Under the pieces are notes generated by a model. The model was not told the origin of the DNA, did not search any database, and was given only the letters and a program-made list of their open reading frames with translations. Made by a program: the position numbers and the translations under genes. From contig JASSKH010000016.1 in NCBI GenBank assembly GCA_031763025.1, forward strand, positions 5,022,001 to 5,086,000: a stretch of DNA of 64,000 nt, read 5' to 3'. Positions within the stretch are counted from its first letter, which is position 1. Each line of letters starts with the position of its first letter. This stretch comes from Macrocystis pyrifera (lineage: Eukaryota > Sar > Phaeophyceae > Laminariales > Laminariaceae). Below are positions 11,846-24,500 of the stretch, in pieces.

Positions 11846-14800
11846 ATGTCCTCTCGCGATCTGCTGGAAATGTTAGGGAGTGGTGCGGCGTTCGGAGGAA
11901 AGGCGCGGAAGGCCGAAAGCGAGAGGCCGTCAGATGTGAAATCTACCTCTTCTATAAACTTTTTCGGAGATAGAGGTGGCAGCAAGAGAAGGCGAGGGTC
12001 GCTGGACGAACGAAAGCCAGCACCAACACCACCAGCACCAGCACCAGCACCAGCACCATCACCACCAGCAGCGCCAGCAGCACCAGCAGCAGCAGTGGGT
12101 GAAGCTGGCCCCAGCTGTGGACGTTCGAAAAGAGCCAGCGACAAATCCTCCAAGTTGAACGGTGGTGGTACGGGCATAGCTCTGTTTGGGAAACATCGGA
12201 AGGTCGAGGCCGTCGCACATGACGACACGCCGGCAGACGGGAGGGCTCGCTCGATCCGTGCTGAAGAAATCGCATGCTTTCGCAGACGGATGGGCATCAA
12301 GGTGAAGGGCGAAGAGGTCCCGGACCCGATAGAGTCGTTTGTCGACATGCCACTTGGGGCGAGGGGGAAAGACGCGGCCCAGGCAAAACGTACGCTGCTT
12401 CAAAATGTCGAGGATTCCGCATGGAAGGAACCCACACCTGTCCAAATGCAGGCAGTTCCTGTCCTGGTCGCTGGGCGTGATTTGCTGGCAGCGGCACCGA
12501 CGGGATCTGGTAAGACGGCTGCCTTCGTCATGCCCATGATCCTTAAGCTTGGGGTGCAGCGAGCAGAGGTTGCGGCATCCGGTATCCGAGGCATCTTGCT
12601 GGCCCCGACTCGCGAGCTCGCAGCCCAGATCCAACGTGACGTTGCCCGTCTGTCACGTGGGAGAAAGTTGCGCGTGTGCCTGCTAACGAAAGCGGGCGCC
12701 TCCAAAGCCGCCGCTGCAGCTGGGACGGACAGCAAGAGGGCGCTCTCTGGGTACGATATCGTTGTGTCAACCCCCATGCGGCTTGTGTCGCTAGTACGAG
12801 AGGGGGCGGTTTCTTTGGCGAGCGTGGAGATGGTGGTCCTTGACGAAGCTGATAAGCTTTTTGACGCGGGGGCAGCTGACGGTGGAAGCGACAAAGCATT
12901 CGTAAGGCAGGTGGACGAGGTGCTGGCTGCCTGCTCCCACCGCCAAGTACAGAGAGCCTTGTTCAGCGCCACGATCGGGCAAAAAGTGAGTGCATTTACA
13001 TTGGTTGTCGGTTCCTGGCGTACATTGGTTTAGATGGAGCATCAGAGCCATTATACATACCGAGGAGGCGCAAGGGGGTATGTTTTCTACTGCGGCGTGC
13101 ACCATCGTAAGGACGTCAAAGAAAGACAAACAACAGCCGCCGCCATCACATTTGGGAGCGATTATTAAGTACTCTTACGAGTCCAGCAGTACGTACGGGC
13201 GGGCAGTCGGGACAGGTTGCGCTTTCATGCTATCGTAAGGTTTTCTCTTCATTCTCGCCGAAAACCCCTTTGGGGTGGAAGGGTAGTTTTTTTTTGCGTG
13301 CCTGCGGATACCCCAGGGGAGAGGGCGCATGTAATAGTGACTAAACTGATCTACTAATAGTGACTTTTGGTAGCATTTGTGCGCGCCCTTGGGGCCGCGA
13401 GTACTGCTGACGGTTCTGATTGGCGTGTCTCCTTTTATGTCATTACAGGTCAGGGAACTGGCTGAGAGCGTCCTCCGCGATCCTGTATTCCTCACTGTGG
13501 GTAGTGATAATGCCGGAGCGGCGAGCATCGACCAGCGCTTGATGTACGTCGGTAGGGAAGAAGGCAAACTGTTGGCTATCCGGCAGCTGGTGCAAGACGG
13601 ACTACGCCCTCCTGTTCTTGTTTTCTTGCAGTCCAAAGACCGTGCTCAGGTATGTCAACCGTCTCACCGCCCGTGGCTTGGTTGCCGGCGATTTGGCTGG
13701 CACTTTTATTCTTAACCCTTTCAATACCGCAATAATTATCCTTGCAGTTCCTAGTAGTTTGTCCCCAAACGTGGGTGCAGGCAGCTGAGAGGGCTTAGCA
13801 CTCAACATATTCCTCGCGTTCCCCTTACAGGCGCTTTTTTTCACGAGCTAGTGTACGACGGGATCAACACGGACGTCATGCACGCCAGTCGGACGCAGGT
13901 GCGCAGTGAGCTGTGGAATCTCGGCTATTTACGCGCTAACATGAACATACAGATGGTAGGTATGCTGTCCGAATGTTGTGGATAACGCACGCTTCTGGTC
14001 GTTGATACATTGAAACAACGTTGATCACCGCCTTTGGCGCTCGAGGGGGCAAATTTGCAACATTTCCTCCCTTTAATATTCTTGAAAAATGCGTGGCAGG
14101 ATCAACGGGACCGGATCATCGAACGCTTTAGGACCGGCGAAATTTGGGTCCTCATCTGCACGGACCTTATGGCACGGGGCATCGACTTCAAGGTGCGTAT
14201 CCTGTTGATGGGATTGATGTGACTCTGCGTGCAACATGCCCGCAAAATTATCGAATTATGGTATTTGACATGTGCGATGCATTGGTTCTCTGCCGGTCAC
14301 AGGGGGTGAACATGGTGATCAACTACGATTTCCCGCAGAGCGCCGTTTCATACATTCATCGAATTGGGCGGACGGGCCGCGCCGGTCGCCGCGGTGTGGC
14401 GGTGACCCTCTTCACCGAGTCGGACATGGACTCTCTCCGCAGCATCGCCAACGTCATTCGGCAGAGTGGGTGTGAGGTAAGCGCTGCACCAGTATTGTGT
14501 GTCGGGACGGCTACTCGTAGCGAACTGTCAAGGCTCCTTGCACGCAGTGACCGATTTGGTTGAGAGGACGCATAATTCGTTCAACGCGTCATCGAACTAC
14601 TGGTTTAATGACGCCCAGCGGCGGTATAGTACTACGCTTTAGAGGTGAAACAAGCAGAAATGCACCCATTTATGCGCGACCAATGCGGAAACTTGCGCAC
14701 TCTCTGCTGCAGGTGCCAGATTGGATGCTGAGCATGAAGCGAGATCGCAGATCGGACCGCCGCCAGCTTGAGTCAAGAGCGCCTCGGCGCGAGACAATCA

Positions 14801-14886
14801 CAACCGTATCCAAGTACGACGTGCGAAAGAAACGCCATCGTCAGTTCATGATTAACGATAGCAAGAAGGCCTCTGGGCACACTTGA
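11846..14886 (+). CDS. DDX52: DEAD-box RNA helicase DDX52/Rok1 family
   Basis: ATP-dependent nucleolar RNA helicase; the Rok1/DDX52 family works in early 18S rRNA processing with snoRNAs. Exons: 11846-12985, 13449-13649, 13831-13898, 14100-14192, 14303-14476, 14713-14886 (TGA). The protein would be about 616 residues, near human DDX52 (599). Motifs: [10 protein letters not shown] (Q region); APTGSGKT about 217-224; PTRELAAQ about 253; VLDEADKLF about 331-339, where DEADKLF is typical of DDX52; SAT about 373-375; ARGIDF about 495; [12 protein letters not shown] about 518-529. The N-terminus (about 57-82) is an Ala/Pro low-complexity stretch. Exon 3 begins with gcg then a run of seven T; eight T (or five) are needed to keep [11 protein letters not shown] in frame with exon 2. 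This is a one-base break, probably an assembly error, as the family match continues on both sides. The ATG at 11846 is preceded by aaaaaggg and gives the family-like start [13 protein letters not shown]. Confidence 0.95.
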
Positions 14887-17800
14887 GGGAGGGGGTCGAC
14901 AGAGGGGAAAATTGCGGTCAAGAAATTGGTTTTATCTTTCGAACAATTAAAGAATGACGTTGGAAATCATTTCACGGATCTCCAAACGAAGCGGCCTTTG
15001 CGCACAATCGTCATCCCCCCCCCCCCAAACCGAATGTGTCGTAGTTTTCAGACGACGTGAGAGAGGGAACGCTGCATGCCGAGCCCAACGACGTATACCA
15101 GGTGTAGTGTTTGTTGTTGGACTATGTGTTGCATCATGAAAACACCCGATCGTTCCGCTTGTGCGCTTATCTCTGAGAGCGGCGTGTCTCTCGTGCTATG
15201 GTCGTGTCGCGAACAACGTATTGGCAGCTGATCGAAGCGCTTTTACCTCACAGAATATACAGCAAGAACAGTCAACCACATACAACACCACCAGCGATTT
15301 TACCAAATCTGCCCGCCGATGGGCGGTTAGAACGTAATGCTGCTCTCACACACCACATAGGGGGTGGAATTCGATATCGTGCGGCCGTTGATTGCTGCTG
15401 TGGCCTGTAAGGCAGACATCCGTGGCCTGCCGCTTTGTATCAGGCTTGCTTTTTTTTTGGGCAGCAGCCAAAAACAGGTATACCCGGTCCGTTTCGAGCC
15501 TAAATCAGGTCCATACTTTAAACCAAGTAAAAAAAAACGCGCCCCACGAGCCCTGCCATTGGTTCAAAGTTTATTGTACCTGTTTTTGCCTACTTTGCTT
15601 GACCTTGAACTGTTTTTTTTTTTGTCATTTTTTAGCCACAGGTCCGACATAGTTCCACCCTATGCCCCCTGCACGAATAACACTGTGCTGGGGACCCCAT
15701 CCATCCATCCTCCACACCCCACGCCACACGAGCAACACACGTACGTATTCATCTGCCCGCACATCGCCGCCGAGATATGTACAGGCTGCTCAAGTTAAAC
15801 AACGGAAATGTATTCCCCGACCAGAGTCCACGCCGTGTTCTCGAGTCAGACCGTGAAATTTTGCGTACGTCTTCCATGAGTCCTCGCGAACGTCTGACCT
15901 GACGGGAGTTTTTGTTTTTGTTTTTTTGCTTGATTTTTCGTTGAAGTTTTTTTGCGGCAACTTGGTACCACCTTAGACCAACAATTTCCGGCGAAAAAAA
16001 AGAAAAGAAACACCCGCCTGTCAGTCCTCAAGAACGAAAAAAATGACACGTTTACAAACTTTCGGGGTTTGGACATTTGGACTTCAGCGTGGAAAAAGTA
16101 CAAAAATTAGGCCTTGCCTCGTACTTTCTTCGTTTCAGTATACGATCGATTTTTGGCGACGTATTTTGCTTAATATTGAACTTACGCAGGTCCGCCATTC
16201 GTTTTTTTGCACGAAAAATTGTACAGACATGCCTAGGAGTTCCTGGAACCGGTTTGTTGAGAAAAAACATTATTTTTTTCTATCCGCCAGTTACTGACCG
16301 TTTTTAAGGCCCGTGCTTGGTCGGGACACATTTTCGTCACTAGCGCTAGCCCTGGGGCCTAAAAAAAAAACGGCCATGTCACCGTATTCCGATGTTGGTG
16401 GCGGCCAGTATAATACCAAATATGTCCCATTCGAGTAGATGCTGCTGCCGGCATTCGTGGGGGAGAGATTTTCCGTATTTTATCTTGAAACCAGCTCGTT
16501 CATGCGACATACGGCCGCACGAAGCTTCCGGGTCGTGCTAGATTGAGCCCACCGCGATTTCGGTTGCAGCAGACCCACTGCCGTCAGTGGTCATGTTGCT
16601 ACACTAGAGTACTTAGTATCCGTGTGTCCAATGCTTGCATCTCGGCGGAAGTGTGCAGGCAGATTCGTGTGTAGCTCGTGTGGAAGGTGGAGGGGGTCTA
16701 CCTGTACTCAGTAATTTTTCGTATATAGGGGGCACAGGGTGGAACAATGTAGGGTCTCTGGCTAAAAAGCGACAAATACAGTTGAAAGTCGACAAGAGGA
16801 GACAAAATCGGGTCAACCTTGAAACTTATACGGCAATAATGTACACAACGAGTTTAGGACCAAAGGCAAGGCTCGAAGGGTGATTTTCTTGCTCGATTGT
16901 ATCATGTACCTGTTTTCGCCGTTGCCCTTTTTTGTTCGTTATTGCGAGTTTGCTATTTGATTCGTGTTCCCACCCTTTGACCTCGAGACACAGCTCCTGT
17001 TTACTAAAGCATCACGGGAATCTCCCTACTGGTACGTCACATAAAGGGCAGCATTCCGTGACTGGCGTGGAGGTTCTCCCTCACGGGAGGGTTCGCATGA
17101 CGGAGTACCCAAAACAAATTCTTGCAAGCCTAAACCAACAAAGTTGCACTCTGGTACAGGTCAATCAACAGGGGGACAAGGGATGATGAGGCCTACTCTA
17201 GAACGTCCGTAGCAAAATAGCAAACCATAGGTCCACCCGCCCCCCTTGAGCCTTGAGGATGGTGGCATATGGCCACTGACTGGCCTTCATACTTCATCGA
17301 GAAGTGATAGTCAATCAATTTTTAGAGGTTCACGTTAGCGGGCGGAGTGTCTCTCGCAAAAAGCAGCGTACTTTTGTATTGTTCTGCGCGTTGCAGGAGC
17401 GAGATGAGCAATACCATCAAGGCGCGCAAGGTCAACCAATGATTATCCGTCCTTCGTGGAATACGTGTACGCACGCAAGTTTGTCCCGACGACGATCATG
17501 TACGATAATTATACCATGGCCGTATATATATTGTGTATAAATATATTCATGCCCATACCCAGCCAGCCAAGAGCTCAAGCAGATCCTTCGGAGTTTAACG
17601 TCGCTCCGGCACGCCTACGGAATGGATCAAGAGAAGAAATGTACACCCTCCAACGAATTACAAAATCACGTGAGCACGGTCAGATGTTGTCAACGTTAAC
17701 ATGCACAAAATACAACCGACACAAGATACGGTACGTAACTGCGTCTCTACGACAACACATCAAATTCCGCCAAGGGATATGAAGAAAAAAAAACTAGGCT

Positions 17801-18553
17801 ACACGAAGAGGCGTTCACTCACTGCATGGCGTGACCAGGCACACTTGCGCTTTCTTCGCGCCTGCATGCGAGTGGTAAAAAAATGTGCGCGTTAAGAGCC
17901 CAAAGGCGTTCACACTCAACAAATCAAAATCAACTGTCAGCATGAAAATAAACCTGGTGTATACTACAGTACTACTGTATTCAAAAGCCGCGACTCAATA
18001 TCTCTATGAGTAGAGGTGCGCGTATCGCAAGCAGTACGTACCGTACGCTTGGACTGCTAACGGGTGTTAACTCGCCCCAAGAGGAGACAGACACCAAACC
18101 ATCATGTCGGGAGAGCGCTCCCTTGTCCACTTCTACCCTGCTGGAATCGTGCTTCCGACCGGCGGCAAGGAAGCCCATGCCTCTCCACGGGCCTGCAACG
18201 TTTGGCCAACTGTTTCGGGCGCTGCAGAACAACGAGAAGTAGACCTTTCCATAGAAGGCAATTGAGGCGCTGTCTGGCGAAAAATCACACAAACCCTCCG
18301 GCGTTAATCCTTCCCAAGAGTACTCGAACTAAATTTTCGGGTAGTGACAACTCAAGCAACTGAGACACCAGAGTTTGGTGAACTCTCAAGTGCCGCGTAA
18401 CTAACTCCTAGCTGTACATTTTACAATTCCCTCCTGTGTGTTTCCTAACGGTGCGGGGGAATACGCCGGGTAAACGCAAGCGGTTGCACTTACCCACCAA
18501 AAACAATCAACCGCTACCCTGTTGACACTCTCGATCAGCCGCTGCCTCAAGTG
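14887..18553. other. Intergenic region, no gene recognised
   Basis: This 3.7-kb convergent gap between DDX52 and the DHHC gene holds A/T homopolymer runs (15445-15460, 15525-15535, 15610-15622, 15905-16010, 16360-16372) and a C10 run at 15007-15016. Frames of 60-144 residues on both strands are compositionally biased (Lys/Phe/Pro runs) and match nothing I recognise. I find no tRNA, transposase or repeat with a second copy here. Confidence 0.5.
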
Positions 18554-21500
18554 TCATGGCACTAAACTTTGCGGTGCCTTCCCCGGAACGCTGTTGCCGT
18601 TGCACGAATTTTCCCCGCGCTCGAGCATGCCGTTACAGCACACCGCAGCGGGATGCCTGCCGCGTTCCTGCAGTCGGGATGAGTTACGGGGTACTGAGGT
18701 CAGAGAAGTAAGGCGAATGGAACGGCCCAAGCCAAGCTACGCCGCTCGCTGGGGCTGCGATGAATGCACATACAGGACGGACTCTTACGAAAAAGGCAAT
18801 CACCAAACGGCACCGCCGCTCTCAATCCGCCACCGAGACGCCATCAATACTCGACAAGGGGCATATATGTATGATCAATCCTCGAAGTTTTTGTGCCACC
18901 ACCCAGGGTCTCTACCGACGACGCAATAGCATGGCATAAACGCAGCACAAAACACAGGAAGCAGTTCGCGCATACCTTTTCCGATTTTCTTCGCTGCTCC
19001 CTTCGCTCCCGCTCTTTTCGTTGCTCTTGCACGATGTAGTCATAAGTCGTCAAGTCCTGCGAGACTGCAGGGAAGAGACACGGGACGCGGTTAAGCGTGG
19101 TCACCGGCAATTTCAGCGCAGAAAGTCCTTGTGTGTGTTCGCAAGTTTTGAACGCGTGTCATATCCATGTTCGACAAGTTTCTGCGTATAATTCCCAAGC
19201 GTTCATGCTATCCCTACACAGTGAAGATATTAACACACGAGTTTCGGTTGCGAGCCTTTACAGCCTTGACTGCGACTCGTGGCATGGATACATCGACAAC
19301 GAAGATCCCCTAAAAAGTGACGGCAAGTACGAGACGGTACGTACCAGGCAGGTCATACCAACCACAGTAAACACGAACGATTACAGTCAAAAACTTACTC
19401 AGCATGACGTGGAACCCAAGTAGCTGCGCCAGGAGCCCCAGGAAGGGCAGAACCAGCGCGCCAAATATATACACCAGAATGATATGCCCCGTCGTGTCTA
19501 ATCGCCCATATTTCTCCGCGACTGCAACGGAGGAGCAGTACGAAAAGCACAAGTGACCACCGAAGGACAGTGTCAGTGTAACATGACCAACGACAAAAAA
19601 TCCACCAGGCTGCCTGCTTGGTCGAAAATGTTGATAGCGGATTCCGCCAAGAACAATACAGAGTTCCGCGAATCCTAATTTCTCGCGGGGGCTTACCGAC
19701 AATCAGTCGTGAACGAGTCCGGCGCCACAGGGGCTATCGCCAGCTGCACAGCTGGGTACCCTACCGGCACCAGCTGTCAACAAGTCCAAGCACGCCACAA
19801 CGCCGCCGAGATGCACGCTACTGCAGGCAAATATCATTCGCACATACCGACGGGACATCGACAGGAGACACGATCTACCAGGTACCAGGTATATGGCGAC
19901 TCGAACGGGGGGTACAATCGCAGAAGGGCACCTCTGTTGCTGAATTCTTGGTTGTCTGAATGGAACTTGACGACAAACCATATCGACAGCCCCAGCTGGA
20001 TGGAAGTCATGCAGAATGTCGACACTAAAAGAGCGACGAAGAACCTGTAGTTGCTACGGCCGATGCAGTTGTTGAGCCTGTCATCACGAGCAGAGAGTTC
20101 AAGAGAGAGCCAAACGTTGAGGTGAAAATTGGGTGTTGAATAGCAGAATTCGGTAACATACATGAATCGTGGCGTGCAGCTGCCATGCAAAGCAGAAGTC
20201 GCTAAGATACATGATTCGTGGCGTGCAGCTGCGGCTATTGCAACCGCTTGCACCGTTATACAGTCGACTTTAGTGGATGATATGCAGGAAACAATAAAAT
20301 GCAGTGCTCTCGGTTCAATTGTTCGAGAGCTTGACCTTAGTGCCGCCAAGCCAACGTGGTCCTGTCACGTACATGGAGACTTGAAGATGTATTTACACCC
20401 TGGTCAAGAATGTCAGCTGTATAGAGCAGACAGACGTACGTGAGATACCTGCATGCCCTCCTCCAGGGTATATTTGTACTGGAGCACTTTAAAGTTGTGA
20501 TATTGCAGTATTTGATATTTCAAGACAGTGGCCGCAAAACGCAATCAACCCCAGCGTGAACATCGCCAAACCCACACCTCCACGTTTTGCTGCCGAAGGG
20601 CAACGACGAGTCCTTGAGTGAAACACCAAACCACCAGACCTGCGTTGTGGCAGCACTACCGAATAGAGGGTAGGCGACGGCGCCAGTGTGGTACCAAGTC
20701 CCGTACGACCTAGGCCGCCTATGAATGTTGACATGCAGAGCTCTTCTACTGTATGTTGGTAGTGACTTTCGTGGATCATCTACAACCAAGCAGGTCGTGA
20801 ATGGGACTGGACTTCAGGATGCACGTTACGCGAGTCCCTCGAAATTCTGCATTCAAGCTCGCGTGCTCATAGCTATTGATTCGCAGACACAACATACGCG
20901 ACGTCACCCCCCAACACGAACAACGTGTTTCAAGGGCGCGTAAAATAGGGTATACTCTGGGGGTACCCCGGGTACGTACCCGAGTATGACCAAAACTGCC
21001 ACGTCTGATGCCCAGGTACCCCAGAGTATACCTGGTATACACACACCCTTGGGGTTCAGCGTCGAGATCTCATCATCTCCGGGGGAAATCAGGCCGGGAA
21101 AAAAGAATATATAGGGGTTGGTTTGCGAATAGATCACGTACCTGTCGAAACTAGAAATTAAAGGCGGACAAGCAGATAAAACAGGAATAAAAAGCAGCAA
21201 AAAATCGAGTATTAGCCCCGCGATAGTCCGGGTTGACTTCTAGGCGACGACGTGACGACGCTTCTCAAAAACATCTGGAGCGCCGAGCGCGCTAAGAAAA
21301 ATGTGTGGCCTTGGTTCGAAGGCGTTTTCTATTTGCTAATAATACAGCAGTTGTCTAGTATACACGAGTGGAGAGCACGCACCTCTGAATTCAGGGTTCA
21401 ACCTGTCCATCTGTCCATCAAAAGCTTCATATTTTTACTACTTCACGTGTACTTGGTACCGGTACTTAATGCCGTATATACTACAGCAGTACGGACTATT

Positions 21501-24500
21501 GTGGAGAATTCGCAAAAAGGCACAATTTTTGCGACAACAGCAGTGGCAAGGGCGGAACAAGCAAATTGCGGCCTCCGACAGTGAAAAAAGAATATGTACA
21601 GTAAGTGTATCCTACGTATTATTAATCATTATCCATGCCAAGAAAGCTTGTATAGGAGAACGTTACAAAACTCGGAGGAAAGGAGGCATTTTGGTTATTC
21701 TCGGCCCTGTCCCCAGCATTTCAGATTTTTAGCGTCTAGAAACTTGTGCTTACAGCAGTGTCGACACGTGCGCATAAGACGAGTACATACTGGTATAAAT
21801 ATATACCAGGTATCAGGTATAGTTATGCTTTCACAACAATACATGCGGTACTTGGGCAGCCGCAGTGGAACTCACCATTTGCAATGGTGGTCGAATCTGT
21901 CCACGCATTTGTCGCAATAGCGGCAGTGACGACTTCCTTTATTGACGTGAAGCTGGCAAAGGAAACAAAATGTCTTGTCCGCCGCCGACCCAGCCGCAGT
22001 TTGGCCCTATTTTATACAAAAACACAGCATCACACGCAAAGAGTGGCGGCCAGGTGTTAAGAAACGCTGGTTTCGCATCCAGGCTCGATTTCATACTTTG
22101 TGCGCTCTCATCAGCTACATTTCGTAAATCACGCCGTATTATTTTCTTGGCCAAAATCCAACCGTTTTCAGCATTTTGTGTTGCTTGTCTTTGTATGTAT
22201 CGCAAACACCCCACCTACTTCACGTACGTACGAGTAAATCACGGAGAGCACCTCTCATACATGTTTACTGCACGGGCTCCGCGGGGTGTGCATTTGTGGC
22301 TTTTGGCAGCAGGGGAGATGACTGAATTTTGGCGTTTCTTACTATTTCGCCTGGTTTCTTATCTAGGATAGGCGTCGATCTCTTCTATTTCTTATGTGAC
22401 TGTTTTTTACACCCAGTTTCCTTTTTTTTTGAAAATTGCGCCTACAATTCTTAAACCCTACTCTGTACGTACATAGAATAACATACCGAAGTTGGTATAT
22501 ATGTACCTACGTACGAGTAATGGAAGCCTGTCAACATAACGAAAAAAATATAACAGAGGGACATATACCCCTAAATATTCAACACCGACCTGTAAATAAA
22601 CTCGTGCCACACCCCAAATGGTCAACTTCCATCTTGCACGTCGACCCAGACCCAACCCGACCGAAACCTTAACCCTGACCATAATCCTACAGCAACTTTT
22701 TGGGCGGCTCCAAGTAAGCACGGGCTGTATGCGGGGTCCCGCCGTGTGTTTTGTCGATTTGGCAAAAAAAAGCGGCCAGCCTTGACCAATCAGAGAGTGG
22801 TGCTGCACGAGTAATCTACGAGTACAAGTACAATTTATTTTTATTACAGTGTTTGCGAAAAAGTGTCTCAGGAAAAAAATCACTTCCCTTCCGCTAAAAA
22901 AAAAATAACTCTCTTCCCATCATGATATTGGTGTGTCGACGGGCGAGGTAAACCAAAATTCACGCGCCTTTGAAATTGAGGAGGGAAGTGGGGATGTACG
23001 GCAACGCAAAAAAATAACCAAAAACAAAAAATCAGCGTGCGAGCGGCAGCCCAGCAACGGTGTCGGCGGCTGAGTTGACCGCAATGCCGACATTGCCATC
23101 CCACGACCGCAAGCAGCAGCACAGCAAGCGGCAGCTACGGTAGCTAGCGCTAACCGCAGCAATGGGCAGCATCAGCTTGAGTAACAAAAGAAGACAGCAT
23201 CAGCACCAGCACCAGCGTCCATTTTTGCATTTTTCGATTGCTGTTGCTACTGCTACACTCGGCCTACGCGCGCCACAGCGCCGGCGCGCTCCCCTCCGCC
23301 GCCGCCGCTGTTGCTGCTTCTGCTGCTACCGCAGTATCGTGGAATTGAAACGCATGGGGAAGTGTCATGCTGTCGCGCTCTAGAAGCAAGGCAGTACGAG
23401 CACGAATACTAGTCCCGTCGGGACGACACATCCTCCACGACACCAAGCGGGCGAGAGCGTAACGTAGCAGCCGGCCGCCGGCGCATTCCGACGCCGCTCG
23501 TCCGCGTTAAACTCCAGCTACACCTCTCGAACCTCTGTGCTCTAAGCGGTTATCGTGTTGTGTACAGCAAGCAGCATGGTGCGTGGAGGCATCTGTGTGC
23601 TTTCACATTAACCGTTCTTTCTACCCGTCGACATCCAGCACAACCAACAAAGTCCGTGCCGATTCTTCAATCCTAGAGGGATACAAGCTCTGTGGTCATA
23701 AAACTACGTCAGATCGTATACTTTTACTGTAGTACATCACAGACCATTATGCAGTCAGCAGAGTAGACAATACAATGTTGTTTCACCGTACTGGATACGA
23801 CAGGCAAGAAATACACATTCTATGAAAGAGAGAAAAAACGAAAAAAACAAGAAAATAAATCGAAAGGAAAAAGAGAACAGAAAACAGTAAAGTGTCGTGC
23901 CCCCCCGTAGGGAACGTGGCAGACATACAGAACGAGAAGCAACAATACCACCACACACTTGCTTGATATAAACAGAGTAAGACTAAAACAACCAAGGGAA
24001 ACAACAGACAAACTGAGGTACGAAAAAAAAGAACCCTCCAGGTAGCCGCAACAGTTTGTGGTACGTGTACGAAGCATATTTGAGAGTTTCGGAAACTAAA
24101 AAAAAAAAAAAAAAAAGCGCTCAGGGTCAGGGTTTGTCGAAGTCTCTCCGCATAAAAGAGGTTGACGGCTGTTTTTTTTTCCCTGAGCGGATTATTTTTT
24201 TCCAGATGCTCAGGGTTACGGGCTGCAAAACAGGGTTTAACCCTGAGCAAAGAAGCTGCTCAGTGTAATGGTCATGGCAAAGAGCACAGGTAGTAAAGGA
24301 TGCCTGTACGGTCACACAAGCAGCCCGGGACTGACACTGCCTCGCCACCATAGCTAAGGGCGACAAGGCGTGCCATCTCCTCGAACCAGCCGTCGTGTGG
24401 TTCGTGATTTTGGCGGCGAGTAAGCACAGAGTAGCTTCGGCAATCTCAGCAGGCAAGGAGGTGGAGCATGCATCATCTATCTTTAGAAAGATGAAGACAA

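Noticed and set aside
14887-18553. Gene hidden in the 3.7-kb gap after DDX52
   Set aside because: Frames up to 144 residues are compositionally biased and lack plausible splice-linked similarity to any family I know.
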